Source: Cyanobacteria bacterium SZAS-4 | Lineage (GTDB): Bacteria; Cyanobacteriota; Vampirovibrionia; Obscuribacterales; Obscuribacteraceae | NCBI GenBank assembly: GCA_018266255.1 | Contig: JAFEAT010000011.1 | Location: forward strand, 351,003 to 415,002 | Length of the DNA: 64,000 nt | Direction: 5' to 3' | In this document: positions 27,772-37,713 of the stretch, one piece after another | Position numbering within the stretch: position 1 is the first letter of the stretch | Layout: every line of letters begins with the position of its first letter | The notes under the pieces: model-generated | What the model was told of the DNA's origin: nothing | Database searches by the model: none | Seen by the model: only the letters and a program-made list of their open reading frames with translations | Program-made: the position numbers and the translations under genes

Positions 27772-28944
27772 TCAAGAGCTTGGGTCGAGTACAAATTTGG
27801 TGCACTTGTCCTGTTTCTCAGCAAACATTTTGTATGCGTTTGGGGCTTCCGATAATCCCACTCGATGTGAGACAACAAATTCAGGATCGATTTCGTTGGC
27901 GATAATTTTTTCGAGCAGCGGTTTCATGTATCGCTGTACATGCGTCTGACCCATTCTGAAGTTTAATCCTTTAGAAAAAGCGATGCCCAGTGGAAACTTG
28001 TCTACAAAACCGAGATAAACACCAGGTATAGAAATTGTGCCACCATTCCTGCAGACCCGAATCATCTGCCTCAACGCATGCGTTCTGTCCATCTCCATGC
28101 GAATAGCCTGCATCACCTTGTCATAAACTGCGTCCGCTCCATGACCATGTGCTTCCAGTCCAACCGCATCGATGCAAGAGTGCGGACCGCGGCCATCTGT
28201 CAGCTCTCTCAGTCTCGCGTCCACGTCTTCTTCTTCGTAATTCACAGGAATTGCGCCGCTCGCTTTAGCCATCTCCAGGCGCTCGGCAAAGCGATCGATG
28301 GCGATCACAGACTGTGCACCAAACATGAAGGCGCTCTTGATTGCAAATTGTCCCACAGGTCCACAGCCCCACACGGCAACCGTGTCACCTTCAACGATGT
28401 CGCAGTTCTCTGCAGCCATGTAACCGGTAGGAAAAATATCTGAAAGGAAAAGAGCGTGTTGCTCGCTCACCGCATCTGGTAACACGAGAGCGCCTACATC
28501 TGCATGAGGTACACGTACGTATTGTGCCTGACCGCCTGGGTATCCGCCGTATAGATGGGAGTAACCAAAGAGTCCGGCGGTAGGATGAGCCGTTAGCTTC
28601 TCTAATTTTTCGTGGTCCGGGTTGGTTGTTTCACACAACGAGTACTTTTCTTGTTTGCAAAACAAACATGCTCCGCACGCAATGACGAAAGGCACGACGA
28701 CTCTGTCTCCTTTCTTTAACTTGCTAACTTCAGAACCAGTCTCGATCACCTGACCGGCGAACTCGTGCCCAAGAATGTCACCTTTTTCCATCATTGGCGT
28801 ATAGCCGTCGTAGATGTGCAAATCAGAACCGCATATGGCTGTGGCCGTGATTTTGATTATGATGTCCGAAGCATTGACGATCTTAGGATCTTCCACATCC
28901 TCATAACGAACGTCTCGCGTACCGTGCCACGTTAATGCCTTCAT
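27772..28944 (-). CDS. Zinc-dependent alcohol dehydrogenase (formaldehyde-dehydrogenase-like)
   Basis: From the ATG at 28944 the 390-residue product is a medium-chain dehydrogenase. Catalytic zinc ligands fit C38 (AICGSDLH), H60/E61 (GHEFAG); the structural zinc cluster is C90, C93, C96, C104. The cofactor motif is [15 protein letters not shown] (GxGxxG). A glutathione-independent formaldehyde dehydrogenase-like subfamily is suggested by the extra loop (about 108-140) and by the long C-terminal half. It oxidises or reduces an alcohol/aldehyde with NAD(P). GAGG is 5 bases upstream of the ATG. Confidence 0.9.
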   Translation of the reverse strand: MKALTWHGTRDVRYEDVEDPKIVNASDIIIKITATAICGSDLHIYDGYTPMMEKGDILGHEFAGQVIETGSEVSKLKKGDRVVVPFVIACGACLFCKQEKYSLCETTNPDHEKLEKLTAHPTAGLFGYSHLYGGYPGGQAQYVRVPHADVGALVLPDAVSEQHALFLSDIFPTGYMAAENCDIVEGDTVAVWGCGPVGQFAIKSAFMFGAQSVIAIDRFAERLEMAKASGAIPVNYEEEDVDARLRELTDGRGPHSCIDAVGLEAHGHGADAVYDKVMQAIRMEMDRTHALRQMIRVCRNGGTISIPGVYLGFVDKFPLGIAFSKGLNFRMGQTHVQRYMKPLLEKIIANEIDPEFVVSHRVGLSEAPNAYKMFAEKQDKCTKFVLDPSS

Positions 28945-29368
28945 TGAACCTCGCAACTATGTGAGTAAAATAAGTGAATAATAAAAAAACAAGTCAGTGG
29001 CGGAATGTGAAACAAATTCGCTCAGCCCCTGAGCGAGTCAATATGAGAGAGCAGCACCACACAGAACATCACTTCTGCAGTGCACAACGCACGTGCAATA
29101 CATGAGCTTGCTGCACTCGTCCAGCCAAGTTTCGCTTACCTACTTGTAGCATTAAAGTCTGCTATTGTATATGGTTTTGCACGTAAAATTAAGGCACCCA
29201 TTATCAAACAAAGCGAGCCGTACAGCAGAGTTCCACGTTGGCGCCAAATACAACAGGGCTCACGCGAAGCCCGATAGTACCGGATACGATGCCTCAAGTT
29301 TTTAGTGGTATCGTTTATTGCCAAAAGACTATACTTGGCACTAAATGTGGTGTCTCTAGTTTCAGTTG
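28945..29368. other. Intergenic region, nothing recognised
   Basis: 424 bp between two minus-strand genes. No frame with a native look and no hairpin strong enough to call. Confidence 0.5.
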
Positions 29369-29788
29369 CTAAATTTTAACTTGCAGCCAACGGCGAAGTT
29401 TTTCCTGCATTTGTGACAGAATGAACGGTTTACTCAGGACATCGTTCATTCCTGCATCCAGGCATCTCTGTGGCCTTTCGTCAAAGATGTCGGCCGTTAC
29501 AGCGATGATGGGAATGTCACTGTAAACGCCTCCTCTCTGCCGAATCAACTTTGCACACGCGCATCCATCAACTTCAGGCATTCGACAATCCATAAGGATT
29601 GCGTCAAATGAAAACATGTTCAACGCATCTAAAGCTTCACCGCATGACGGTACCGAATGAGTTTTCAAACCCAACTTTCTGGCCATTAACTCCATCATTT
29701 TGCAATGGCTTGGATCGTCATCAACGATGAGGACTAAAGCTTTGCCGTCAACCTGTTCTTCCAAAAACCTAGATGGATTATGCTCCAT
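29369..29788 (-). CDS. Single-domain response regulator (CheY-like)
   Basis: The 139-residue product is a receiver domain with D24, phosphoacceptor D67 in ILMDCRMPEVDG, T98 in AVTAD and K120 in SKPF, and almost nothing else, so no DNA-binding output. Start at 29788 has GGAG upstream; an ATG at 29833 is also possible. It is divergent from the stressosome operon, 475 bp away, and may be phosphorylated by the kinase fused at the end of that operon (inference). Confidence 0.9.
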   Translation of the reverse strand: MEHNPSRFLEEQVDGKALVLIVDDDPSHCKMMELMARKLGLKTHSVPSCGEALDALNMFSFDAILMDCRMPEVDGCACAKLIRQRGGVYSDIPIIAVTADIFDERPQRCLDAGMNDVLSKPFILSQMQEKLRRWLQVKI

Positions 29789-30263
29789 GGATACACGCTC
29801 CGCACAGTTATTGCAGATTGATTTAACCGCCATCCGGCTTCTTGAATGACAGGCGTGCGAATTATTTGTTCCTACAACTACACCGGTGATATCGAAAATA
29901 AAATTCAAGGGGCTGAAGTTCAAGTCATTAGTGGTGTCGTCATCAATGGCATCGACACCAATGATGGCGGAACATCAAAGCTAACGGCAGAGATACGGCT
30001 GACCAGGTCATCTCGACTAAAGACTCGACGGCTGAACCGATCAAAAGATGGATTCATTGATAGATCTTAACCATAAATGTGGCACAATAATCGACGCACC
30101 CGTTTCGGAGAAGGCTCTTGAAAACGTGCTGTCGAAGTGATGCCGAACCACGTTCGGCATGCCGCGGTACCGCTATCAGAGCCATCGTTTCGGACTTGAC
30201 ACGTGACGCAAGCGCTTCCTATCGTAGGTAGTGCACGCCCAGAACAAGAGGAAGAGTACGCAC
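29789..30263. other. Control region between response regulator and stressosome operon
   Basis: 475 bp. Plus-strand frames here lack a native look. The last 20 bases hold the GAGGAAGAG ribosome site for rsbR. I see no convincing sigma-70 promoter or operator. Confidence 0.4.
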
Positions 30264-31133
30264 ATGGCGAACGATACGATGACTTCAGTTGCCACACTGA
30301 TGCGCGATTCACAGAAAGAGATTTTGGCTGATTGGGTAGACCAACAACTCAAAGATCCTGCTCGCACGCAAGCCGTTCCAGAGAGTTCGCTCAGAGCCAG
30401 CTCAAACGAATTTCTGTCAATATTTCAAGAAGCCATTCAAAAAGGCAACCTCGACAACATGGCTGCTCCAGAGTGGGAAGGCGCCCGTAAAATGTTGTCT
30501 GAATTGTCTGCCAGCAGGGCATTGCAGGGTTCGACTCCGTCAGAGACTGCAAGTTTCATCTTCTCTTTGAAAGAGCCGTTGTTTGCTTTAATCAACAAAC
30601 AGCTCGGTGCAGGCAATATCGCCTCAAGCGAAGCAATAGTGCGTTATTCCAAAGTTCTCGATCAGCTTGGACTTTACACATTTGAATCGTTTCAAAAAAG
30701 TCGCGAAGCCGTAATTCGCAGACAACAGAAAGACATGCTCGAGATGTCAACGCCCGTAATCAAATTGTGGGAAGGTGTTGTTGCGGTTCCTTTAATCGGT
30801 ACTCTCGATAGTGCGCGCACTCAAATCGTCATGGAAAATTTGCTGCAAGCCATCGTTGACACAAATTCGAAAGTTGCGATTCTCGATATCACGGGTGTTC
30901 CAACCGTAGATACTCAAACCGCTCAACATTTGATTAAGACCGTTTCTGCCACCAGGTTGATGGGAGCAGACTGTATCGTCAGCGGCATTCGTCCACAAAT
31001 TGCACAGACCATCGTTCATCTCGGCATCGACATTCAAGACATAACAACGAAAGCTCTTATGTCCGACGCTATCAGGGAAGCCATGGAACGCACTGGTTGG
31101 TCTGTCATTCGTAACACCTCCCAGGAGAGCTAA
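30264..31133 (+). CDS. rsbR: RsbR-type stressosome sensor protein (STAS domain)
   Basis: From the ATG at 30264 the 289-residue product has a helical N-terminal sensor (about 5-150, RsbRD-like, no globin motif) and a C-terminal STAS domain (about 160-285): ILDITGVPTVDTQTA and IRPQIAQTIVHLGID, which hold the Thr positions (T217 in VDT and T249 in AQT) that RsbT phosphorylates in Bacillus RsbR. It should assemble with RsbS into the cytoplasmic stressosome shell. First gene of a six-gene operon with overlaps or gaps of 30 bp or less. Confidence 0.9.
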   Translation: MANDTMTSVATLMRDSQKEILADWVDQQLKDPARTQAVPESSLRASSNEFLSIFQEAIQKGNLDNMAAPEWEGARKMLSELSASRALQGSTPSETASFIFSLKEPLFALINKQLGAGNIASSEAIVRYSKVLDQLGLYTFESFQKSREAVIRRQQKDMLEMSTPVIKLWEGVVAVPLIGTLDSARTQIVMENLLQAIVDTNSKVAILDITGVPTVDTQTAQHLIKTVSATRLMGADCIVSGIRPQIAQTIVHLGIDIQDITTKALMSDAIREAMERTGWSVIRNTSQES

Positions 31134-31136
31134 GGC

Positions 31137-31541
31137 GTGGTTGAACGGATCCCAATTCTCAAAATCGGCGAAACCTTGCTCGTGACAATTCAGGTTGACT
31201 TTCACGATCGCGTTGCTCTAGCACTGCAAGAAGACTTGACCGACAAGATTGTCACTCACTCTTCCAAGGGTGTGTTGATAGATATTTCCAGTCTGGAGAT
31301 GGTCGATTCGTTTATGGGTCGCGTGCTCGGAAACATTGCCAAAACATCGCGACTTCTAGATTGCCACACGGTGTTGGTCGGTATGCAACCAGCAATCGCT
31401 ATTACGATGACCGAACTGGGAATTTCCTTGCAGGGCATAAGCACCGCCCTTACAGCAGAAGACGGCATGGAACTCTTGAAAGCGTTAATGAGTAAGAAAC
31501 AAAAGAGGGTTTCACATGGTCGTCAAATCGCAAGAAAGTAG
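31137..31541 (+). CDS. rsbS: RsbS-type STAS scaffold protein
   Basis: The 134-residue STAS protein has ILKIGETLLVTIQ at its start and LIDISSLEMVDSFMGRVL, in which S58 matches the RsbT-phosphorylated Ser of Bacillus RsbS. RsbS completes the stressosome shell and holds RsbT until stress. The GTG start at 31137 is 3 bp after the rsbR stop; the 3' end overlaps rsbT by 26 bp. A basic tail (KKQKRVSHGRQIARK) extends beyond the normal fold. Confidence 0.92.
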   Translation: MVERIPILKIGETLLVTIQVDFHDRVALALQEDLTDKIVTHSSKGVLIDISSLEMVDSFMGRVLGNIAKTSRLLDCHTVLVGMQPAIAITMTELGISLQGISTALTAEDGMELLKALMSKKQKRVSHGRQIARK

Positions 31542-31929
31542 AGCGATCAAAAACGAAGACGATATAGCTGTTGTCAGATCCTCTGTGAAGCGGGTAGTCG
31601 CTCTATTGAACTTTAGTCTAGTCAATCAAACTAAGATTATTACAGCGGCAAGTGAACTAGCACGTAACGTACTAGAGCACGGAGGTGGCGGGGAAGCGCG
31701 CATCGAACTCGTAGACGAAGGAGATCGCGTCGGAGTTCGATTATCTTTCGAAGACTTGGGTAAGGGCATTCCTGATTTCGATAAAGCCATGGAAGATGGC
31801 TATACGACCGGGAAGGGAATGGGTCTAGGGTTGGGTGGTGCGAAACGATTGATGGATGAATTTTCCATTACATCTAACAGCCCTTCCGGCACGAAGGTAT
31901 CGATCACCAAGTGGCAAGAGAGAATTTAG
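31516..31929 (+). CDS. rsbT: RsbT-type serine kinase (first copy)
   Basis: The 137-residue GHKL protein has the N box ELARNVLEHGGGG (Asn for Mg-ATP), the G1 box FEDLGKGIPD and the G2 region GKGMGLGLGGAKRLMDEF, closely matching RsbT. It should phosphorylate RsbR and RsbS and then leave to activate a downstream output protein, usually the RsbU phosphatase, which is not in this window. Overlaps rsbS by 26 bp and the next gene by 19 bp, so translation is coupled. Confidence 0.92.
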   Translation: MVVKSQESRAIKNEDDIAVVRSSVKRVVALLNFSLVNQTKIITAASELARNVLEHGGGGEARIELVDEGDRVGVRLSFEDLGKGIPDFDKAMEDGYTTGKGMGLGLGGAKRLMDEFSITSNSPSGTKVSITKWQERI

Positions 31930-32339
31930 AATTCGGAGACGGCGTTTTGCTTCAGCACTGCGCTCTTCAAACCGAGGACGATTTGGTTTTGGCTAGGGCG
32001 GCTATTAAGCTGCATAGCACGGATCTCGGCTTTTCAAAGCTGAATCAAACGAAAATTGTCACCGCCGCCAGTGAATTAGGACGCAATGTTCTCGAACATG
32101 GCTTAGGTGGTCATTTGAAAATTGATGCAATCGATCAATTCGGAAGGAAAGGACTACGTCTAATTTTTGAAGATAATGGTCCAGGAATTCTTGACATGGA
32201 ATTGGCCTTGACCGATGGTTACACCTCCAAGAAGGGACTAGGACTGGGTCTTACAGGCTCAAAACGACTTATGGATGAATTCTCGATCGAATCACAACCA
32301 GGCGAAGGCACCACGGTCATGGTGATCAAATGGACGTGA
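31911..32339 (+). CDS. RsbT-type serine kinase (second copy)
   Basis: The 142-residue paralogue of the preceding RsbT has ELGRNVLEHGLGGHLKI, FEDNGPGILD and KKGLGLGLTGSKRLMDEF. It begins at a GTG within the first copy's end. All ATP-binding boxes are intact, so it should be active. A second free RsbT in one operon suggests two outputs or two shells with different targets (inference). Confidence 0.9.
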   Translation: MARENLEFGDGVLLQHCALQTEDDLVLARAAIKLHSTDLGFSKLNQTKIVTAASELGRNVLEHGLGGHLKIDAIDQFGRKGLRLIFEDNGPGILDMELALTDGYTSKKGLGLGLTGSKRLMDEFSIESQPGEGTTVMVIKWT

Positions 32340-33352
32340 AATCTCCAAACGCTCTCACTGCCGCCGACGCAGTCTCCTTTTCCATAACTGAATCCAGCCA
32401 GTTAGGCGAAGCTCGCCGAAGCATCGTAAAAGTGGCGACCGATCTCGGTTTCAGTCAAGCCAATATCGCGCGTCTGGAACTCGTTTGCACAGAATTAAGT
32501 ACGAATCTACTCAAGCACACTGCCCATGGTGGCACCTTGATTGCCCAGGGTCTGATCGACCATCAACATGTCGGCATCGAACTTTTCTCCTTAGATCAAG
32601 GTCGAGGGATGGACGTTAAGAAGGCTCAGGCAGACGGTTATTCGTCTACTGGTACCATGGGCACTGGTCTGGGAGCGGTCAGTCGAAATTCCGATGCGTT
32701 CAACATTTATTCCGAAGTTGGTTCAGGCTCAGTAGTCCAACTGCGCATTTGGAATTCGGCAAGAAAGTCATGCGACTATTCCTCACAAGCCGGTTTCACT
32801 GTTCCGAAGTCTGGAGAGCTTTTGTCTGGCGACAAATGGTCGATGGTAAAGTTCGAAAAAACGACCTACTGCTTACTCATAGACGGACTGGGTCACGGAC
32901 TCGAGGCGTGTGAAGCTGCAACACTGGCAGTCAAACGTTTCAAAGAGAATTTGGGTAAGCCACCAGCAGTGGTATTAAAGGCAATTCACACCTCTTTGCG
33001 CGGCAGTCGCGGTGCGGTGGGGGCTATAGCACAAATCAACCATGACCTTGGAAAAATCTATTTCTGTGGACTGGGCAACATTTCCGCCATCGTCAGCAGG
33101 GAAGCTGACCATAAACACTTAACCTCTCTGAACGGCACCCTGGGCTATGAAGGTCGCAAATTCATGGAATTTACGGAGCCCTGGACGAGAGACTCCAGTC
33201 TTATCATGCATTCAGACGGTTTATCGTCTAAAACATTTGAAGACCTCTATAATATTCAGAAACAAACACCTCCAATAGTTGCTGCTTGGTTGTACCAGAA
33301 GTATTCGAAAGGCACTGATGACTCAACCATTCTCGTCTACAAAGAAGATTGA
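32330..33352 (+). CDS. RsbT-like ATPase fused to RsbX/SpoIIE-type phosphatase
   Basis: The 340-residue protein joins an RsbT-like GHKL domain (about 15-140; ELSTNLLKHTAHGG, LDQGRGMD, TMGTGLGAVSRNSD) and a PP2C/SpoIIE-type domain (about 150-338; LLIDGLGHGLEACEAA with the metal-binding Asp-Gly, GLGNISA and GTDDSTILVY). In Bacillus RsbX removes phosphate from RsbR/RsbS to reset the stressosome; here the reset phosphatase carries its own kinase-like domain. Overlaps the previous gene by 10 bp and the next by one base (TGATG). Confidence 0.9.
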   Translation: MDVKSPNALTAADAVSFSITESSQLGEARRSIVKVATDLGFSQANIARLELVCTELSTNLLKHTAHGGTLIAQGLIDHQHVGIELFSLDQGRGMDVKKAQADGYSSTGTMGTGLGAVSRNSDAFNIYSEVGSGSVVQLRIWNSARKSCDYSSQAGFTVPKSGELLSGDKWSMVKFEKTTYCLLIDGLGHGLEACEAATLAVKRFKENLGKPPAVVLKAIHTSLRGSRGAVGAIAQINHDLGKIYFCGLGNISAIVSREADHKHLTSLNGTLGYEGRKFMEFTEPWTRDSSLIMHSDGLSSKTFEDLYNIQKQTPPIVAAWLYQKYSKGTDDSTILVYKED

Positions 33353-34773
33353 TGACCACACGTAACCCCGAAAAAGTAATTCTTTCACTCAGTGTTCGTT
33401 TAGAACTCGATCTCGTGTTGGCTCGAAAACGCGCTCGGCAAGTTGCTTTGTTGTTGGGATTTGATGCTGCGGATCAAACACGTATCTCTACAGCCGTGAG
33501 CGAGATTGCGCGAAATGCTTTTGTCCATGCCGGTGGTGGCAAGCTTGAATTCAGCATCCAGGATTCGAAGCTTCCTTACACATTTTTGATCAAAATGTCC
33601 GATTCCGGTCCTGGAATCGCGAATCTTGAAGAAGTACTGGACACGCGTCAACCAGCCAGTGGGTTGCGTGGTGCTTCGAAATTGGTCGATAAATTTACAG
33701 TCGATTCAACTTCCTCTGGAACGACAGTCACGCTCGAAAAGAAGTTGGCACCACGTTTACCTTTCACAGGAAGTGAATTAGATGGAATTGCTAACTCACT
33801 AACTAAACTCATATCGGCGAACCCGACTGACGAAGTTTATCAACAAAATCAAGAACTACTTCAAGCTCTAGAGCAGGTTTCGGCAGTGAAGGCGCAACTT
33901 GACCTCGTCAACGCCGAATTGCAACAGAGTAACAATGAGCTAACCACCCTGAATAAGGAAATGAATGACTGGAATAAAACACTGGAAGAAAAGGTAAATG
34001 AACGCACTTCAGAGCTGCAGCAAATGAACGTGTATCTATCTGCCGCCCGCGATGAGGCGATTATCGCCAATGAGCTGAAGTCGCAATTCGTAGCAAACGT
34101 AAGCCACGAATTACGCACTCCACTAGCTGGAATTCTGGGTCTAACCGAAATTTTGGTGAACGAGGATTTAAACGGCGACAGTAAAGAGATGGCCGAACAT
34201 ATCCTAAAATCTGGCCAACATCTTCTATCAATCGTCAATGATTTGCTGGACTTCTCCAAACTAAGCGTTGGCAAATCTGAGCTGAGCGAAAATGAGTTCT
34301 ATTTGTCTTCATTGTTCGATGAAGTTGTTCAATCCGTATACGCTCAGGCGAAAAAGAAAGACATCACCGTCACAGATTCTGTAGCTCCTGAACTGTCAGA
34401 CTGCTTCTGGGGTGATAGTCAAAGACTGAAACAGATAGTCCTCAACCTGGTGCACAACGCTGTCAAATTTACCGAGAAAGGGAATGTTTCTCTCAAAGCT
34501 GCCTGTCTCAGTCAAGACAATCAAGCTACTCGAGTGTGTATCGAAATTTTAGATCATGGCATTGGTATATCAGAATCCAATCAAACGATGCTATTTCAGC
34601 CATTTGTTCAAATCGACGGCTCCACCACTAGAAAACATGGCGGCACCGGATTAGGGTTAGCAATCAGCAAAAAGCTAGTAGAGCAAATGAACGGCACCAT
34701 CGGCTGCGAAAGCAAAGTTGGAGTTGGCTCCCGATTTTACGTCGAGCTTCCGCTCACCAAATTGAAGAAGTAA
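33352..34773 (+). CDS. RsbT-like ATPase fused to a histidine kinase
   Basis: The 473-residue protein starts with an RsbT-like GHKL domain (about 10-130; EIARNAFVHAGGG, MSDSGPGI), then a coiled coil (about 155-225, LQQSNNELTTLNKEMNDW), a HisKA domain (FVANVSHELRTPLAG, phosphorylated His at about 255) and a full ATPase domain (NLVHNAVKF, GTGLGLAIS). No membrane helix, so cytoplasmic. It links the stressosome to His-Asp phosphorelay. The ATG at 33352 overlaps the upstream stop. Confidence 0.9.
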   Translation: MTTRNPEKVILSLSVRLELDLVLARKRARQVALLLGFDAADQTRISTAVSEIARNAFVHAGGGKLEFSIQDSKLPYTFLIKMSDSGPGIANLEEVLDTRQPASGLRGASKLVDKFTVDSTSSGTTVTLEKKLAPRLPFTGSELDGIANSLTKLISANPTDEVYQQNQELLQALEQVSAVKAQLDLVNAELQQSNNELTTLNKEMNDWNKTLEEKVNERTSELQQMNVYLSAARDEAIIANELKSQFVANVSHELRTPLAGILGLTEILVNEDLNGDSKEMAEHILKSGQHLLSIVNDLLDFSKLSVGKSELSENEFYLSSLFDEVVQSVYAQAKKKDITVTDSVAPELSDCFWGDSQRLKQIVLNLVHNAVKFTEKGNVSLKAACLSQDNQATRVCIEILDHGIGISESNQTMLFQPFVQIDGSTTRKHGGTGLGLAISKKLVEQMNGTIGCESKVGVGSRFYVELPLTKLKK

Positions 34774-34852
34774 CGTTCCTTACTTTCAATATCAACTACC
34801 TGGCCCGACACATTAACAAACGAGGCACTAACACGAAAGAAGTTCCGAGACG

Positions 34853-34880
34853 AAGAAAGCCTCGTTTACGAGGCTTTCTT
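34853..34880. terminator. Bidirectional terminator between stressosome operon and catalase
   Basis: A perfect 12-bp stem (AAGAAAGCCTCG and complement) with loop TTTA; A-run on one side and T-run on the other make it work on both strands for the two converging transcripts. Confidence 0.85.
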
Positions 34881-34896
34881 TAGCTTACGCAGCAGT

Positions 34897-37074
34897 CTAA
34901 ACCACGACTTTATCAGCGTCGGTGCGGTTGTGGAACCGCTTCTTCTCTAGCATCGCCTCAAAATCTTTCAATTCAGCAGCTTTGGTGATCACAGCAATAC
35001 CTTCTGCACTCAAGTCACCTTCCGAGTCGAGTGCTACGCCGGGGAGGGACTGAAAAAGTAGACTTTGACTGCCATCAATTATTGCTATTGGTTTGCAATG
35101 CTTGTAGGTCTCGGCGATGAATAATTTTGCCTTCGCATCAGCAGTAAGCGCAGTCACAGACTTGCCGGCACTGCCCACGTAGAGAGCATCAAAGAGCACA
35201 GAGCCTGTTGCAGGCAGAGCAAAATCCACCTTCAAAGACCCGCCTTTGTCACCGGCAACGGTGCCACCCAGAGGAGCGACGATGCAGGGAACTGCGCCGT
35301 CTGCTTTTAGCTGCTCCACTGCTTTTGTGACCAACTTTTCGTCAAAGCCGTCAGCTAGCAAGAAAGCCACTTTCAGGGTTTCAATTGACGGCACCGGGTT
35401 CTCTAAAATACTTAGCGATTTGGACTGCGCCACCTTTAATCCTGCAGCAGATTTTGGTTGGTATTCACCTTCAGGTGCATCAGCTGGGATTTGAAGGTTG
35501 AGCGGCGACGGCACCTGAACTGGCGTGGCAATGCCCAGTCCGGAAGCCACTTTGGTCGCCAGATCAACATCAACTTGCTGAAGGACGGATATGACTCTTT
35601 CCTTAACGCTGTTGTCTGTACAGTGCAAGAGTTCGAATTGAAACGCCTCGACTATGTGAGTTTTTTCTGTAACAGTTTGACTGAGATAGAACACGCGGGC
35701 TTGAGTGAAATGATCGACAAAGCTCAAGTTGCGGTCGCGCACTTTTATCCCTTGCATCTTCTCCACCGCAGTTTTAAATCCGGCCATGTCGCCGCCTGCC
35801 TGAAACGGGCAACCACCTCCGAGGCGATTTGGTTCATAACTAGTTCTGCCTCGATTGATGGTCTGGCGCATATGACCATCGCGTTGGTTATTGACCACGG
35901 GAGCCAGAGACTTGTTAATTGGAAGTTCATGGAAGTTAGGACCACCAAGACGCTTCAGTTGAGTATCGAGGTATGAAAAGAGCCTTCCCTGTAGAAGTGG
36001 GTCGTTGGTGAAATCGAGACCTGGAACAATATGGCTGATGCAGAAAGCGACTTGCTCGGTCTCCGCAAAAAAGTTGTCCGGGTTGCGATTCAGGGTCATG
36101 GTTCCCACTATCTCAACTGGCACCAACTCTTCTGGTACAAGCTTTGTTGGGTCGAGCAAGTCAAAATCGAATTTAAATTCGTCGGACTCAGGAATGACTT
36201 GCACACCAAGATCGTACTGTGGAAAGGCACCACTTTCGATGGCATCCCAGAGATCGCGACGGTGAAAATCAGGATCTTTACCTGATATCTTCAATGCTTC
36301 ATCCCAGAGAACAGAATTGACACCAAGTTTTGGTTTCCAGTGAAATTTGACGAAGCAAACGTTGTTATCCTCGTCAATCATCTTAAACGTATGAACGCCG
36401 AATCCTTCCATCATGCGGTAGCTGCGAGGGATGGCACGGTCACTCATTAGCCAGAGAACCATGTGAGTGGCCTCCGTGTTTATGGAGACAAAATCCCAGA
36501 AAGTATCATGCGCTGACTGTGCTTGCGGTATCTCGTTGTGCGGTTCAGGCTTGACAGCATGAACAAAGTCAGGAAATTTGATCGCGTCTTGAATGAAGAA
36601 GACGGGCATGTTGTTGCCGACCAGGTCGAAAACACCTTCCTGCGTGTAAAACTTGGTTGCGAAGCCGCGCACGTCGCGTGCCAAATCAGTCGATCCCCGT
36701 GAACCAGCCACTGTCGAAAAGCGGGTGAATACTGGAGTCGCCACACCCTTTCGCAAGAAGGCGGCCTTGCAATATCTGCTTGCAGCACCATTGGCTATGA
36801 AGGTTCCATGTGCAGCACTGCCTCTGGCATGAACAACTCTCTCTGGGATTCTTTCGTGGTCGAAGTGAGTCAATTTTTCGCGAAGAAAATGGTCTTCAAG
36901 CAACGACGGGCCACGGCTGCCTGCTTTCAATGAATTTTGATTGTCATTGATTCGAACGCCCTGATTGGAAGTGAGAAATTCGTCCGTTGCGTCTTGCGTG
37001 TACTGCTCAAGCTGGGCATCTTTGCTTTGCAGAGCACGGTCGTCCCTTTGTTTTTTCACTTCTTTTTTCGGCAT
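34897..37074 (-). CDS. katE: Large-subunit monofunctional catalase (HPII type)
   Basis: The 725-residue product has the long N-terminal arm of clade 2 catalases, catalytic His82 in VVHARGSAAHG, the Asn in DLVGNNMPVFF, the heme Tyr region RLFSYLDTQLKRLGGPN, and a C-terminal DJ-1/flavodoxin-like domain (about 565-715, VAFLLADGFDEKLV and LFDALYVGSAGKSV). It breaks down hydrogen peroxide in the cytoplasm as a homotetramer. It converges on the stressosome operon; in Bacillus katE belongs to the general stress regulon, so common regulation is plausible. Confidence 0.95.
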   Translation of the reverse strand: MPKKEVKKQRDDRALQSKDAQLEQYTQDATDEFLTSNQGVRINDNQNSLKAGSRGPSLLEDHFLREKLTHFDHERIPERVVHARGSAAHGTFIANGAASRYCKAAFLRKGVATPVFTRFSTVAGSRGSTDLARDVRGFATKFYTQEGVFDLVGNNMPVFFIQDAIKFPDFVHAVKPEPHNEIPQAQSAHDTFWDFVSINTEATHMVLWLMSDRAIPRSYRMMEGFGVHTFKMIDEDNNVCFVKFHWKPKLGVNSVLWDEALKISGKDPDFHRRDLWDAIESGAFPQYDLGVQVIPESDEFKFDFDLLDPTKLVPEELVPVEIVGTMTLNRNPDNFFAETEQVAFCISHIVPGLDFTNDPLLQGRLFSYLDTQLKRLGGPNFHELPINKSLAPVVNNQRDGHMRQTINRGRTSYEPNRLGGGCPFQAGGDMAGFKTAVEKMQGIKVRDRNLSFVDHFTQARVFYLSQTVTEKTHIVEAFQFELLHCTDNSVKERVISVLQQVDVDLATKVASGLGIATPVQVPSPLNLQIPADAPEGEYQPKSAAGLKVAQSKSLSILENPVPSIETLKVAFLLADGFDEKLVTKAVEQLKADGAVPCIVAPLGGTVAGDKGGSLKVDFALPATGSVLFDALYVGSAGKSVTALTADAKAKLFIAETYKHCKPIAIIDGSQSLLFQSLPGVALDSEGDLSAEGIAVITKAAELKDFEAMLEKKRFHNRTDADKVVV

Positions 37075-37713
37075 GTTCTTCTACTCTCGCTTGGGGTACA
37101 TGAGCATACATCGGGCTAGCAAAAATTGCTGGCAAAAAGAACTTTATTCAAACATTTAGCGATGCGCCCAGCTTGCTACGCTGGCTGTAAGTGGTTAAGG
37201 TTGTGCTGCTCTTGCTAGGCAATGACATGATTTCGCACCCTTTCAGCCTGTTCTGAACGTCAATTGAAAAGCTATAGCACTGGCGATATGCGTCGACTAA
37301 AGTACTGCATCTCATCAGTTTGAAGTTGTCACACTTGTTCTCAAAGTGCTGAAAGTAATTTCGATTTTTTTCGGCTAAACAGTATAGTAAAGTCTGCAAT
37401 GACATCACATTTAGGACCCCACTTGTAGCCATAACTACTTGCTGAGTCCGAATTTGTACAGGTCAGGACTGAATGACTGCTCAACTCCAAGTAAGCACTA
37501 AGTCATAAGTTGAGGTGATAAGTTGGCTCGCTTAGCTATTGTTGGTGTCGGACAACTGCCCTGACAAAGTTGCACCGTGTTTATAGAGGGGCACCAGCGC
37601 TGGTGCCCCCCCTGGCGGGCTACATTTCTCTGTATGGCGTTTGAAATCTGGTCCAGCGGCTGGTCAGCTGCGCCTGCTCCCAACAAATGCAACCTATTAC
37701 AATTTTTCATTCC
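37075..37713. other. Intergenic region with one perfect palindrome
   Basis: 639 bp between katE and the Hsp20 pair, both on the minus strand. No native-looking gene was found. The only structure is the 22-nt palindrome at 37588-37609. Confidence 0.5.
37588..37609. terminator. 22-nt perfect palindrome
   Basis: The arms GGGGCACCAGC and its complement meet without a loop. It lies about 100 bp after the Hsp20 stop on the minus strand and may end that transcript (minus strand: followed by CTCTATAAA), or bind a dimeric protein. No T-run. Confidence 0.45.

Noticed and set aside
29846..30070. Small plus-strand gene upstream of the stressosome operon
   Set aside because: No ribosome site and a basic, low-information tail; probably chance.
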